From Echinometra lucunter (lineage: Eukaryota; Echinodermata; Echinoidea; Camarodonta; Echinometridae): 64,000 nt of DNA. Positions 21,229-33,071 of this stretch are shown in pieces (the first letter of the stretch is position 1; the number at the start of each line of letters is the position of its first letter). The DNA is taken from NCBI GenBank assembly GCA_029962745.1, contig CM057153.1, forward strand, positions 8,314,962 through 8,378,961, in the 5' to 3' direction. Below the pieces are notes generated by a model, which had not been told where the DNA came from, ran no database searches, and worked only from the letters and a program-made list of their open reading frames with translations. The position numbers and the translations under genes were made by a program.

Positions 21229-23280
21229 TGTGTCAGAATAATATTTCCTGGTGTATTTCTGTGCTTTTTTGACCTTTAAAGGTTATGAACAGTTTTTGTA
21301 AGCCCTCAAAAATATTTCATCAGATTTATTTGCTTTTTTAGTTCCTTAGCAATTTTATGCATACCTGTTGAACAAAGGTTTCCCTTGACAGCTGTGGAGC
21401 TTGCCTGAGATAGCAACAACTAATGTATGCAAACTGCAGTCTTTCTTGTCAGGTGCCATTCTGCATGAGGTAAACTGAATAGTTGGTAACCAAGGGTTTT
21501 GGAGAGAAACACGCATGAATTTGAATACATTAGTAAACAGGTCTATTAGGATTTGATGCCTATTGTAATCATGAAAAGAGCAATACACGAAAACAGGAGT
21601 TTTATTTCTAATATGCTTGACATTATGTTTAATGGATGGACAATTCATTGCAAAGCAAGGCCATGTATACCATCAAAATGATAAAATATGATGGAGGCCT
21701 TTTGTAGACATTGAATTTTTATGGCCTGCTATGAGCTATCACTCTTAGCAATATGATATAGCTGAGAATTACTCTGTAATGCACTCTGAATCAAATTGGG
21801 ATGCACGGTCACCTATGGTAATTGACCTTGTCAATACAGGTGCCTGCTGTAAGTTTCATGCATTTCATAGAAGGTTGTTGACCATTGATAAATCTTGTAG
21901 ATGTGTTTGAAAAGAGTTTTTTTTCCTTATTTACCAGTCTCACTGATTTTAGATTTTAAAAAAGATAAACAAAAAGATAAAGAATGAAAGACTGCTTTGT
22001 CATGTACAAAGACCTAATTGAAAGTTTACTTTATTGTTTCAGATAAAAAGAAATTTCCAGAAAATTCTTGCAGATATGAAAAGCTGTATTTGGAGGAAAT
22101 TATAGCTTTGGAGGTTTATCTCTACTTAGGAGACTGATACTCAGCCCTCCATGGTCTAGTTATCAAAGTGAATTGTTCTATTCTGTATAAAAATGAGATT
22201 GATTATGCTTTATTTCTGGCTTGTTGCCTTAAATAGATTGGTCCATTTGAAGACATGCAGATAAGTTGAGCAACAACTTATGCTCAAAACCCTATAGATT
22301 CCCACAAGAGATTTAAGAAAACAAAATAAACAAAATGAAACAAAACAAAAAGCAAAAAACACCCCCAAAACACCTAAAAAAACAACAACAAGAAATCCCC
22401 CCAAAAAGCAAATCAGTACAAAACATAGCAAAACAAATATCAATTTGAGAAAGAATTTGAAAGCATAAAGTTGTCAGATTATCAAAATGATTAAAGAATA
22501 GCCCTTTTAATTTATCATAACACAGTGACTAACATTTGTGAAAGTTTATTTTACTGTTATTTACAACACCAAGGATTCTTTTTTTCTGCGAATGTTATTT
22601 GGACATTATGATGTAAGAATATAGGATCTAGCAAATGATTCATACTGCTTTTAGGTTGCTGTTTGCATTACATTGTATTGATGATAATCTGCTGCATGAT
22701 ATGTAATCCATCTGACAGATGTCAAATTTATTGCTTAGTTTTTCATCAATTTGTGATGTGGAAGGATGGATGGATATTCCAGAGTTACCATGAGGGCGAT
22801 AAAGTGAACTAGGCCAAGTATGGTCATGTTCATCGTCTCGTAACCTTTGAATGCCTCGTCACTTAAAATCTGGAACAACTGCCCTGTTTTAGTGGCCTCT
22901 GGGTATGAAGAAGAGCGTCTGATATAAACATTGCCTCCAAATTAGTCTTTAATATCTTAACTTACTACTGTACATATATCACTACTACTAATCTTTTATA
23001 AACATTGGGTTTGGGTTGGAAATGAGGTATTTGTGTCATGGTCATTTGGGCTTGGAATATTTTTCATAGGACCAATCACATTGCCACATATTTTAACTAT
23101 AAAAAAATTGATTGAATATCTGTTATTTTCAACTGGGAAGATAACATCTTCTAGATAAGTATTTTTTAGATATACATGTATTTATTTCTCTTTCTATGTG
23201 AACATGTTCAAACATCTACAAAGTATACAGGAATTTGAAAAATATATATATATATACATTGTAGTAATATTTGTAGAGAA
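21229..23280. other. no gene; A/C-rich low complexity at 22310-22440
   Basis: AT-rich sequence. 22310-22440 is CAAAA-rich. The minus frame 22210-22443 is the phenylalanine/leucine-rich mirror of that tract. No exon supported. Confidence 0.55.
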
Positions 23281-23282
23281 CA

Positions 23283-23395
23283 GAACTAAAATATACAGAA
23301 CATTGTTGACCTAAAAAATAGAGGGACATGCTGAATAGAACTAAAATATACAGAACATTGTTGACCTAGATTTGAACAATGAGATAGAGGGTTAT
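23283..23395. repeat. 54-bp tandem duplication
   Basis: AGAACTAAAATATACAGAAC begins at about 23283 and again at about 23337, followed in both by ATTGTTGACCTA and by an AGAGGG...ATGCTGAAT segment. Confidence 0.85.
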
Positions 23396-24004
23396 GCTGA
23401 ATATTTACATAACTTGATGGTATTTGCTACATATGGCATGGTATACTTAAGGTATGTTCTGGTTACAAACTCTGACAGCTATTTGAGGGATCTTAATGGA
23501 AAGTCAACTACATGTCTGATTGTATTTGCCATTTTGCTCAGGCAAATATTTGCTGATAGATGTTATGCATGGGCATCAAGAAGCCCCTTCTGTGGCTGAC
23601 AGAACACTGCAAAACCCCCAAATGCATTCACTAGCAACTCATGCATTCCAAGATACATGTATGTGCTTTCAAAGCTCCAACTTTTTCTCTGATTTTGAAT
23701 ATCTTCCTTATTGGAAATAATATTCTTACTTCAGCAATCAAAAATAAAAGGTTCAGATTTTTTTCTCTTTTTTTTTGGAGGCGATGGGGGGAGGGTGCAG
23801 GGGGTCTTTCTGTAAAATCCTCTGAGACATGTTCTGAGATTGATTTGGTCAAAGAAATAGGGTCAGGCAATTTGACAATTTTTTATCTTTATTTTTTTTT
23901 TTTGAGGGGGAGGGGTTTTTTCTGTCAAATACTCTGACTCATGCTCCAAGCATGATTTTGTCAAAGAAGTAGGGTTGGGGTTTGCAGTTGGAGTTTAAGT
24001 TAGG
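23396..24004. other. no gene; T/G-rich runs
   Basis: Two similar blocks, each T-rich then G-rich then CTGTMAAAT.CTCTGA and TTTGTCAAAGAA.TAGGGT (about 23757-23865 and 23880-23975), form a diverged tandem duplication of about 115 bp. No gene. Confidence 0.5.
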
Positions 24005-24419
24005 TTAACCCATTCATGACAGGAATTATTTAAAGCCTAATTTGATCAGCTTTTATTCTTCAAATTGGCAACACCAACATTTTTATTTTATTGCTACATT
24101 TTTCTTATAAAACGTCATGTATATGAAATGAATATGAATTGACAGAAATTATGATGAGAAGTCAAAAAGTTGCCAATTTGCAGGGGAAAACAGTGATTTT
24201 AAACTTTCTATCACATTGCCAAGTTAAGGATTTTAATGCTTATTTTCCTTTAAAAAATTTTCAGCATCGAACAACAAATATTGACGCAACCAAAATGGGC
24301 ACAGTTTGTGTAGAACTTTTTGCTCTTTCTGCTCATGTATTTGGTATGATATTTAGGGCTTTGCATCAAAAGATATTAGGCCAAACCACAAAATGTGGAC
24401 CTCTGTCATGAATGGTTAA
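24005..24419 (+). mobile_element. 415-bp TTAA MITE, copy 3
   Basis: TTAA at 24005-24008 and 24416-24419; ends CCCATTCATGACAG and CTGTCATGAATGG (one G lost). Body nearly identical to the copy at 8965. The longest form of the shared open frame starts at 24139. Confidence 0.9.
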
Positions 24420-24535
24420 GGGTTAGGGTTAGGATGAGGATTGTGATAGGGATTTAGTTTCAGGTAGATTTAGGACTAGGGATAGGGCTTAGTACATACA
24501 ATAGTCTTTAGTCCTGAGTTGAAGATTAGAGTACC
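24420..24535. repeat. GGGTTAGG-like low-complexity stretch
   Basis: Short GGTTAGGGTTAGGAT units pass into GGGATTTAG and GGGATAGGGC. It resembles degenerate telomere-like repeat but is brief and irregular. Confidence 0.5.
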
Positions 24536-24540
24536 ATTTC

Positions 24541-25310
24541 TGTGTGAAATTGACTGTTCAACAACTGTCATTGCTGTATTGTCCAACCTTCTGTTGGGCT
24601 TCTGATGGTCTTTATGCTGACACACAGTTGACACACTGCAACTTGATGTTATCTAGAGTAAATGATGACTCACATGTGTGTGCCTTTTATTCAGATGCCA
24701 GTAGGGTTAGGGCTAAGTATGTGATGGTGTTTAGTCTAGGGTTTAAGTTTAGAATACCAGTTGAAAATGATATTGTTTCTTCAAGCAAGACTAAAACAGT
24801 TGTGAAATTTGATGAAAATTTGAGTTTGCATCTTACTGCCAAGCAAACAACATTTTTTTAACATTCTCCAGGTTTATGTCATCTAAACGAGATGTTGACA
24901 ATCTTCATTTACTCTTTATTCAGACATGTGTGGAATACTGGTAGTTGAAAATGATATTGTTTCTTCAGCCAGGAAAGCAAAAATTCTGACAGGAATTTGT
25001 GTTTGCGCCCCTTTGCATGCTCAGAACGTATTGTTGCCACTCTGCAGGCTGATGTTATCTAAAATAGATTTTGACTATGTTTGTTTACTCTTTATTCATA
25101 TATGTGCAGACACTGTTAGTTGAAGGTGATATTGTTTCTTAATCAAGGAGAGCATAAAAGCTGAGGACTTTTTGACAGGAATTTTGTGTTTGTGCCCCTT
25201 TACCTGCTCAGAATGTATTGTTGGCACTCTGCAGGCTGATGTTATCTAACGTAGATGTTGACTGTGTGCATGTATACTCTTTGTTCAGATGCAGGTTGAA
25301 CAGCCTTAGT
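24541..25310. repeat. 175-183 bp degenerate tandem array, about 4 copies
   Basis: AGTTGAAAATGATATTGTTTCTT-type landmarks begin at 24760, 24943, 25118 and (start only) 25295, giving steps of 183, 175 and 177 bp. CTGATGTTATCTA and ACTCTTTATTCAGA recur in each unit. Frames 24544-24861 and 24926-25123 are products of the array. Confidence 0.88.
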
Positions 25311-25374
25311 AAACATGCAAAATGTATTCTCCCAGGTATAGAATGTGGGGGAGCCTGCTAGAATAAATTTGATC

Positions 25375-25800
25375 TTATCTCTTCTTTCTATCTGTACAAG
25401 GGGGTAAGGGAATAGGGGGAATGGAGGGGAGTGGAGTTGGAAGGAGAGAGCGAAAGGAAGAGAGAGACATAAAGAGAGAGAGAGAGAGAGAGAAAGAAAG
25501 AGTGAGTGGGAGTGACGACAGAAAGAGGATGAGGAGACAAAAGCAGTAAGAAGAAGAGAAAGAAATGATGGAAAGAAGGAGGAGAATGATACTGAAAATG
25601 AAAAACAAAAAGGAGAAAGAGGAAAAGAAAACAGGAGGGGACAAGAGAGAGAGAGAGAGAGAGAGAGATAAATAGAAAAGACAGGGATTTTTTTAGATGG
25701 AGGGTTGATTGACTAAGTGCATGGCTTGAAAGGAGAGATATGTGGTGATTGTGCATAAAGATTTAGAGAGGGAGAGAGAGAGTGAGGAAGATGTGAAAAA
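25375..25800. repeat. long polypurine tract
   Basis: About 400 bp almost entirely A and G on the plus strand, with (GA)n at about 25471-25492 and 25647-25668. Serine/leucine-rich frames on the minus strand (25375-25644, 25388-25756) are compositional. Confidence 0.9.
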
Positions 25801-26700
25801 ATTGATAAGTTGAATTATTGTTGTTTTGCATCTCGTGGAAAATGCATGAATTGCTTGGAGCAATCTTTAAAACTTATCAGTCAATCTCCATTTCAGCTTT
25901 CAGTGTAGATCAGAAAGGATCTGTCCGCAAGATAAGAATATAAATATTATTGATGAAATTTGTGGCAGAAATTATTTAAGTCTGTCAGCGCAACTCTTCT
26001 TTGAAACTGCATGACATTTTGCTTTTAAGGCTATGTAATCTTGTATGGGGGCTTATTGCTCCTGTAGACTTGCCAAATGTGCCCTGTAAACCAACGCAGT
26101 CTCATTTCTGTTATGCAGCCCACTGGCTTAAACTCATCCTCCAGTGTCCCTGTTCATAAACTGTGGCCCACAGGGCCCACATGCATGGGGCCACATGCAG
26201 CCCACGAGATGATTTGATGTTGCCCAAAATTTTTTGTAAATTCCATTTTGAAGTTATAAAAGGGTCACTTATTCAGTCACGAAAAGCAAAATCAACATTT
26301 GTGTAAACATTAAGATAAAAATGGGCCATTTTCTGCCAGAATTAGTAAAGCAAAACTTGAAATTGCAGTAATTAATTATTGCCAATTCATGTCAAAGATG
26401 GTATTATGATTTTGTTCAACAGTAGTTATAGTCTGGAAATAATTTCATTTAGCAAACAAGCTTATAATTTCTACAGGGGTAATCAAGTCTATTACTAGAA
26501 ACTCTTGTAATGTTGGTAAGAGAAGGTCTAGAGTCATTCTTTGTGTAGTGAAAATGGTCGTTACAAGAAGTGCAGTATTTCAGAATGTTCTGATAAGTGA
26601 ACTTTTTCATGCATGAAACTTCCCAAATCAAAATTATTATCCCAGCTGGTATAACTTGGCTATAGCATTTTGTAAAGGTATAGCACAGGTGGTTTATGTC
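25801..26700. other. no gene or clear repeat
   Basis: AT-rich. A GGCCCAC/GGGCC-rich patch near 26160-26215 resembles ends of some hAT-type elements, but no boundary was found. Confidence 0.45.
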
Positions 26701-26910
26701 TGATTCCTCGTCATCTTTTATCGATTTCTCCTCTCCTCCATCTTCCGTTTTCTCGTTCTCTCTGTGGCAGGCTTCGAGGCGATGATTTGTGGCTTTGATA
26801 TCGGGAATGGCAACATTTTCTATCCTCCAGCTATTTATAGTCCCCCTGTTTGGGTTTGCGGCTCTGTCCTGTTGATGAGTTCCTGCTATTTGTTGAGCAA
26901 GCGGCACTGA
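26700..26910 (+). other. pyrimidine tract, CAG and a 45-codon open stretch (weak exon candidate)
   Basis: A C/T-rich run (about 26702-26765) is followed by TGTGGCAG, then a frame beginning at about 26773 that stays open for about 45 codons to a TGA near 26910. The peptide (for example CGFDIGNGNIFYPPAIYSPP) matches nothing I recognise. The opposite strand also holds a 152-codon frame, so openness here is not informative. It may be a last exon or a chance acceptor. Confidence 0.15.
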
Positions 26911-27061
26911 TCTACCTCAATAACAACGGCGTGATGACGAGTTTGGGAGATGTCAGAAAGATTGGGAATGAAGTGTAGTGTTTTCGTATACAAGCAATCT
27001 TGGTGTAGTAGACCATGTAATTGTATGCAGGCCTTCCTAGCTTATTCAGCTAAGATTTTTA
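26911..27061. other. spacer
   Basis: No gene or repeat is recognised. Confidence 0.5.
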
Positions 27062-27407
27062 AAGGCAGTAGCCCACATTTGCAAGTGGCACCCAATCTGC
27101 ACAAAAGTGTTACTTTAGGTTGCTTTAAGCCACAGAAAAACACTCAAAGTTTTAGACCTCAGTACATTCCCATTTAGGATTGAGAAGGAAATATTCAACA
27201 AAAATTTTTGTTTATTTTCTTTGTTTTGTAAAGGCGTCTTCCTGATGCTTTAAGAGTAAACCCATTCCTTTTTCACTTATTCTTTGGAATATTGTTGTAA
27301 ATTTGATAACATGATAGTTTACATAAATATCTGTCATTTGAAATTGAAATTGGCTTATTTCCCTTCAAATTCTGAAACAATTTTGTGCAAATGTGGGCTA
27401 CTGCCTT
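27062..27407. mobile_element. 346-bp TA-flanked MITE, TIR AAGGCAGTAGCCCACATTTG
   Basis: A perfect 22-bp inverted repeat starting AAGGCAGTAGCC lies at both ends, with TA outside (27060-27061 and 27408-27409). It shares the AAGGCA start and TA duplication with the element at 14899 but not its interior. No coding. Confidence 0.88.
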
Positions 27408-27846
27408 TAAGAGGGAAGTGTTAAGTTTTTATATTTCTTTATTTGGTTCATTTGGTTGACTCCTCTTTCCTTGGAGTTCTCTCTGTATTCCTACATTTAT
27501 ATGGACTTGGGTGCAAGATTCAGCTCATGTCAGACTATGCATCCTCAGGTCGTTCTCATGTCCAGCTCCCCTTTTCTTGTCTCTCGTTGCCCTCAATTTC
27601 ATTTTGGTTTCACTCTGGTTTTAACAGCATTTCAAACAGATGTTTTACTACTATGACCATTTTATGGAAGATTTATCAAAGATTTTGACAACTAATTGAT
27701 TAAAATATTTCTTCTTTGAAAATTGGAAAGTATATTTTTGCATGTCATCCCCCCCCCAAATTGTTTTGGGGTACATGCCCCATCTCTCCAGAATATACGC
27801 CAATGCTGCTGTGTGCTCTCTTCGTTATTTACAGGTTTAGATTGTA

Positions 27847-27900
<54 letters not shown>

Positions 27901-28079
27901 AACACCAATTTCTGGAATTTCGATTCTCTCCATAAAACTATCATTGCGAAAGAAATATACTACCTGGAAGCAATTTTCAGAATATACGTGTACTTGCCCT
28001 GTTTCTAGACCAAAGAACAACATATCCTAAACCAGAATGTAAAGTTTACCTCTGGAGTTCCTGGACAGGACTTAATTAG
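27408..28079. other. no gene; CT microsatellite
   Basis: Mixed sequence with C9 at about 27749 and a (CT)n run (listed separately). Confidence 0.5.
27850..27900. repeat. (CT)n microsatellite
   Basis: About 45 bp of nearly pure TC dinucleotides ending TTTCTCTC. Confidence 0.95.
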
Positions 28080-28084
28080 CACCC

Positions 28085-28310
28085 ATGGCATGGAAAAAAA
28101 AAAATCAAAGCGCACACTGCTTGAAAATGCCTACCCTCTAGGTCTGATGTACTGTGTGTAGTTTGAGGGGTAATGTACCATATGGTATATTGCAGTTTGG
28201 TGGCCGAGATGGAATCCTACAGAAATGGAAAGGGTTAACAATGCAAAGCTGACTGCTTCAAAATGCCTTCTCTACACCTGATGTAATGGGTACCCTGTTA
28301 GACAGGTAAA
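28085..28310. repeat. diverged tandem duplication, about 130 bp
   Basis: CAAAGC...ACTGCTT.AAAATGCCT followed by CT.GATGTA and TACC recurs at about 28107 and about 28238, and GGGTAA/GGTAAAATACC follow similarly. Confidence 0.55.
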
Positions 28311-28820
28311 ATACCCTGGGCAAAAGAAACACGAGACAAGGGTGATGCTTTATCTTCTATTTCTATTCTGTCTGCTACGCCCACTCTACTCCAGTTTTGG
28401 GTTTAGATTCCAGCTCCTAGGCTTTCCGTGGCTTTACTTCTTCGCTTTTTCTTTGTCTGTGACTGATAAGCAGCCTCTCGAACCCTGATGAAAAGATACC
28501 CATAGGGTTAGCATTAATGAACACGACCCTAGACGATGTGACCCGCATTTTAAAAAGATCTACTTTTTCGGAGCACATAGCAACATGTGCATGGAGAATA
28601 AATGAATAGCCCTCTCCTCCCAACCCTCCATCTCAGAAATGTCTACTTATTCATCCTATATTGATGACTCATTTGAAATGATCCTCTGTCATTATGCATT
28701 GGTTTCCTTAAGCATCTCGATCTTGTATGAAACGGGATGGGATGTAGAATAGTGCTTTGATATTAGAAGTATCACGCATAGATAGTTATGTCATAGAAAA
28801 AGAATGTGAGAAAATTACAA
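28311..28820. other. no gene recognised
   Basis: 28370-28640 is higher-complexity and less AT-rich than its surroundings, without a supported exon. Possibly conserved non-coding. Confidence 0.35.
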
Positions 28821-28825
28821 TGTCC

Positions 28826-28885
28826 CGACTGGGATTTGAACCCGGGACCCTGGCTTGTATGACCGCTCTACCAACCAACAATCAT
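28826..28885 (-). mobile_element. tRNA-like fragment (SINE head or tRNA pseudogene)
   Basis: On the minus strand, TTGGTTGGTAGAGCGG resembles an A box and GGGTTCAAATCCC is a good B box, with CCAGGGTCCC between. The 5' acceptor strand does not pair with the 3' GTCGGGAC end, so it cannot be a functional tRNA. It is probably a SINE head lacking its body. Confidence 0.5.
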
Positions 28886-29436
28886 TGAGCCCATAAGGTT
28901 TTTTTTTTTTGAACCAGTTATTTCACTTAGGCTGCAACTGAACTTACAATGGATCTAAATAGAATTTTGAGTACTGGGGCTTATCAATATGTTTCTAAAT
29001 TGGTTTGGAAACAATTAACATTGGAGGATGGGGAGCTGCATCACTGAAGTGGCAATGCACCTTCTGTTGCTCTTCTTGCATGGGCTTTCTGTCCATATGA
29101 CAAAGTGAGCACTTGCGACCCAGGAGAAGTGCCGCTTCATGAATGAATCCTCAATCGCCCCCCTTCCTCTTCCTCAACTGAATTTGATGTACCTTCCTTA
29201 ATGAATTGATTGGAAACCGGTGAGCCCATTTCTCCTGTCCCAATTGAAATCCACCTTAATGAATTCCTGACTGTGTACCTATGGGGAAATCAGCTGGCAA
29301 GCCAGGAGCCACGTCTGGTTTTTCGCGAACATGCACGCACTGTCCTCCAACCTGTTTTCGGCTGAGCAAATTTTAGTGTTTTCTTGGTTATCTAACATGT
29401 ACTGCCATTATTTACAGTCTGATAGCCTGTAAATGT
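28886..29436. other. no gene or clear repeat
   Basis: Mixed sequence with T10 near 28902. Nothing recognised. Confidence 0.5.
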
Positions 29437-29825
29437 CTTATCTCATAGACAGTTGACACAAAAAAGAAGTTTTTTTTCTCAAAATTTGTACAAAATATAT
29501 CATATAAAGAACTGCAGTATGGTGTAATGGGCATACACACAAAATAAGAATATAGAATAGAAGAATTTTGTAAAGAAACTTTTTCTTTGTCTTCTTCTTC
29601 TTCTTCTTCTTCTTCTTCCAGTTAAGTGCTGCTTCATGGTGCTGAAGGTAATGCACTGTTTTGTTTAAAAAATAAAATTCCTTACCTCATTAACAGTTGA
29701 CACAAAAGGACAATTTTTTGTTCAGAATTTGTATGAAAGACATCATATAAAGAATTCAGTATGTTGTAATGGGTGTACACCCTGAATGAGATTTTGAAAT
29801 AGAAGAATTTTGTAAAAAGAAACTT
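29437..29825. repeat. 246-bp period tandem duplication
   Basis: ACAGTTGACACAAAA starts at about 29449 and 29694. Both copies continue with ATCATATAAAGAA, CAGTATG.TGTAATGGG and AGAAGAATTTTGTAAA. A (CTT)n run at about 29590-29618 lies between the copies. Confidence 0.85.
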
Positions 29826-30149
29826 GTTTTGATGAGGTCAGCTTACACCGTATGTTACATGTATCAGCTTATATCATGTTTGTTGTGTAACTGTATGAAA
29901 TTAAAACACAGCATATATATGAAGTGGATATTGCACTGTATGAGTTCACCTTAGAATATGGACCACATTTTTTCATTATTTTTTGTGTTTATTTGAAACA
30001 AAGCTCAAACCTCCATATTACTATATCTTCATCTTTCAATGTTTTAAAATGCAGCATTCAGACAAAACTTCGGTTCTATTTCCTATGGCCACATGAGTAT
30101 GTAAAATGTCATCTGGTTTTACTTCTCTGAGTTGATGGACTGTGTTGTT
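29826..30149. other. AT-rich spacer
   Basis: No gene or repeat is recognised. Confidence 0.5.
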
Positions 30150-31240
30150 GATAAGCAAAAGATTATTAAGCCCTTGGTTTCTAGGAATCAAACGCCATTG
30201 GAAATGCTTGTTGGATGTAGATATAAAATAGTATTCCAAGGGTTAATAGTGCAGTTAGTCAACCATTGCAAATACTGGGAAAATATTATTGGATTGCCAT
30301 TAGTATATTAGATTATGAGATATGCATGAGATTCTCTCTTTGTATGTGTGTACCAATCTGACAGTGTGACAAATCCCATTGCAAATGCTTGTCAAATGAT
30401 TTTCACAAAAAAAAAAGTGCTGTAAGGCAACCCCAGCATGCATTCAAAGATAAATCTTTCTTTTATGAATTAGATTGCAAATGTTATATTAGATTATTAG
30501 ACATGTATATTAGATTTACTCTGGTATATCTGTATTGATCTAAAACCTAACAGATCCCAATGGAAATGTTTCTTGAATGAAAAATAAAGAAGGCCCTAGG
30601 TTTCTGTAATACAACCATTACATGCACTTCAAGATTAATGTTTGCTATCATATACCAACTGTTATTTCAGAATTTATAGGTATATTTTCTTTGTATGTCT
30701 GTATCAATCTAAAATGTAACAAGTCCAATGGGATATATCATTACTGCTCTAAAAATGTAAAAAATCTTCTTAGATATGCTTGATGAATGAAAAAATGAAT
30801 TAGTCTCTAATGAGTAAATACTCAAGTCAAACATGAAATATACTTCAAGATAGATATTTGCATTTAGATTCCAAAAGTTATTAGATTATTCTTTTATGTA
30901 TTACCAATCAAAATATTTGAACAGTGCCTGTTGACTAAAAAATTGAAGCAATCTTTAGTTGGTTGTTCGATCACTGCATCCTAAAAGAGGTTGTTGTTTT
31001 TTTGCTATGGATTGCATGTATTGTTATATCAGATTCCCTCTTTTATGTCAGTACTCATCTAAAAAGATTACAAACCCAGTATTAATGCTAGTCAAGTGGA
31101 AAAATGGAATAATCTCAAGTTGGTTAGTGAGCATATAACTCAATTATTATAGTTCGTTGGTTGATTGGATTGCAAATGTTGAATTGAATTAGTACATGTC
31201 ATATTTTATCGTGTATGTCATTACAAATATGCATGTGACA
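30150..31240. repeat. degenerate 170-182 bp tandem array, about 6 copies
   Basis: Versions of ACAAATCCCATTGCAAATGCTTGTCAAATG occur near 30187, 30369, 30549, 30719 and 31070, with TTATATTAGATTATTAGA and CAATCTAAAA.GTAAC blocks between. Spacing is about 170-182 bp. Divergence is high, so this is an old array. No coding. Confidence 0.75.
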
Positions 31241-31985
31241 ATTCAACCTATACACTGATTTTGCCCTGCATATTATATGCTTATGTTGTCAAACATTGTG
31301 CATGAAGAGATGGTATGAGATGAAACACGGAGGATTTGAGAGTAATCATATAGAATACCAGATACATTTCTGCATTGATGAGCCAGGAAAGACATTGAAA
31401 AGCACTTTACTTCCAGGGGCAGTTCAGAAATCTAGGTCGTCAGACAGAGAGTCTGCCCTTAAAGCCAATTCTTTTCTAATTAATCCACTTTCTGGAGATT
31501 TTTTGAGATCAAGAGAGCTGCCGCAATTGAGAGAGAAATATCCACAAAGTATTAAAGATGGCAGTTTCATTAAAGTCTTAAGAATTCATTTCTTACTTCG
31601 CATCAGTATTAGTGATTCAGACTTTGATCAACTGTATTGATAAAATGTGATGATAGTAAAGAGGAACTGTCTAAAGAGATTTGTATAGAAGATAGGGAGT
31701 AAAAATATTGGTAGCAAAACTTGAGGCTGTATGTATGTGTGTGTGTGTGTGTGGGGGGGGTGGTGGTGGTTGATTGTACAAGCTAGATTTTTATGTCCCA
31801 CATGCTAACTCCTAACCTGAACATGTTCAAATTTGTCACCCTTTGCTTTTTTACTTTCTGTATTAGTTGATAATTCTTTCTTTCAACCACTATATCCCCT
31901 TCTCTCCTCTCTCTCTCTCTCTCTTGCTCATACTATCCATCTGACATAATGGGTGTTTGAACAGCTCTCTATGTTTCTTCTTTTA
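31241..31985. other. no gene; GT/G run
   Basis: An open frame at 31296-31640 (114 codons) has no known domain or splice context. (GT)n then G8 lies at about 31735-31760, and (CT)n at about 31903-31923. Confidence 0.5.
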
Positions 31986-32265
31986 AACAAAATGTTTGCA
32001 AAAGCACGTCTCTCGGGTAAGTGTCAAACGTGGTTTAAGAGGATAACGAATGAAGCAATTTGAAGCCCTTTATTGTAAACATGAGACAATGTCTGGCTTC
32101 TATCTTCAACAAAAATCCATCATCCCTCACCCGGCTCTTCACTCCCACCCCTTCTGCCGTCTTCTGTTTCGAGAGGAAAGTTCCAAATTTCACTTGACCT
32201 TTACAATGCTCAGGAGAAAGCCTTCTCCCAGAGTGCTTTAGAATCGGGGGGATGTGCCACTGTAA
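31986..32265 (+). other. high-complexity segment with ATG and consensus donor
   Basis: ATG at 31992 in good context is followed after eight codons (MFAKARLS) by GTAAGT at 32017. The next 240 bp are less AT-rich and repeat-free. Either a tiny 5' coding exon or a chance combination; there is no independent support. Confidence 0.12.
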
Positions 32266-32289
32266 ATCATGCCAAAGTGATCGTTCTTC

Positions 32290-32350
32290 TTGTTATTGAT
32301 TAATGAAAAGCAATTGCATGTAGTTAATCATTATCGATAATTGATCTGAA
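32290..32350. promoter_or_regulatory. candidate homeodomain/Onecut motif cluster
   Basis: ATTGATTAATGA, CAATTGCATG, GTTAATCATT and the palindrome TTATCGATAA (32331-32340) lie within 60 bp. These resemble homeodomain, HNF1 half-site and Onecut or DREF sites. Function is inferred from motif density only. Confidence 0.25.
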
Positions 32351-32936
32351 ATTTGAATGGTTAAGGAGACATTTCCTTTTCAACTCAAATTATGTCCTTT
32401 GGGATTTGTATCAGAGTTCATAATGTAGTTGAGAAAACAAACATACAAAATTACAAGGCTTTTCTCTTGATGAGTGAGTGTAATAAGATAAAATTTGCAC
32501 TACACTTGCTTTCCTTGTAGTTTCAAGGACAAATTAAGCCCATGAAAGCATGTTATGATTCTGATATTTTCATTAGCTTAGGCTAAGTAAGTATTGAAAG
32601 ATAATAGTTTGTCCTCTTGTTCTCGGCCTACAAACTAAACATTACAAAATTCTTTCTTTAATTGTTCCTTTTTCTTGAAGGCAAAAGAAAAAGATATGAA
32701 GCAGTCAGTGCAAGTATTTAAAAGAAATGATTATGTTATTTGTTGTTATACTTAACTCTTTTCTGTTTAAAGAATATGGAATGTTTTGATGATATGCAGG
32801 CCCTCTCATCATAAATTTTGTTATTCCTGTTATTTCTCTCATCATACAACTTTCTATTCCTCGGGTACAGTCATCCTATGTTAACATTCAAGAGCACTGC
32901 TGCACATAACTCACATGCGGCAATAATATATCTGAT
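32351..32936. other. no gene or clear repeat
   Basis: AT-rich DNA; nothing recognised. Confidence 0.55.
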
Positions 32937-33071
32937 CTGGGGGGTGTAACATAAAGAGATACAATCAATCTTACAATCAATTGTATCTCTTTAGTACATG
33001 GTTTGCCATAGACTTACGATTGATATCAATCGTAAGATTGATTGTATGTTTTATGTTACACCCCCCCCTGG
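32937..33071. mobile_element. 135-bp palindromic MITE, ends CTGGGGGGTGTAACATAAA
   Basis: Inverted ends CTGGGG(GG)GTGTAACATAAA at both sides are followed inward by ATACAATCAATCTTAC on each strand. A perfect 24-bp palindrome sits inside at 33013-33036. The whole element can fold on itself. No coding. Confidence 0.8.

Noticed and set aside
24420..24535. Interstitial telomere repeat
   Set aside because: Only two or three irregular GGGTTA-like units; better described as low complexity.
26155..26215. hAT-like GGCCCAC-rich end
   Set aside because: No paired end or 8-bp duplication could be located.
26449..26907. 152-codon minus-strand frame
   Set aside because: No domain and no family resemblance; crosses unrelated AT-rich and pyrimidine-rich segments.
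28826..28885. A genuine tRNA gene on the minus strand
   Set aside because: Boxes are present, but the acceptor stem does not pair and the T stem has a mismatch.
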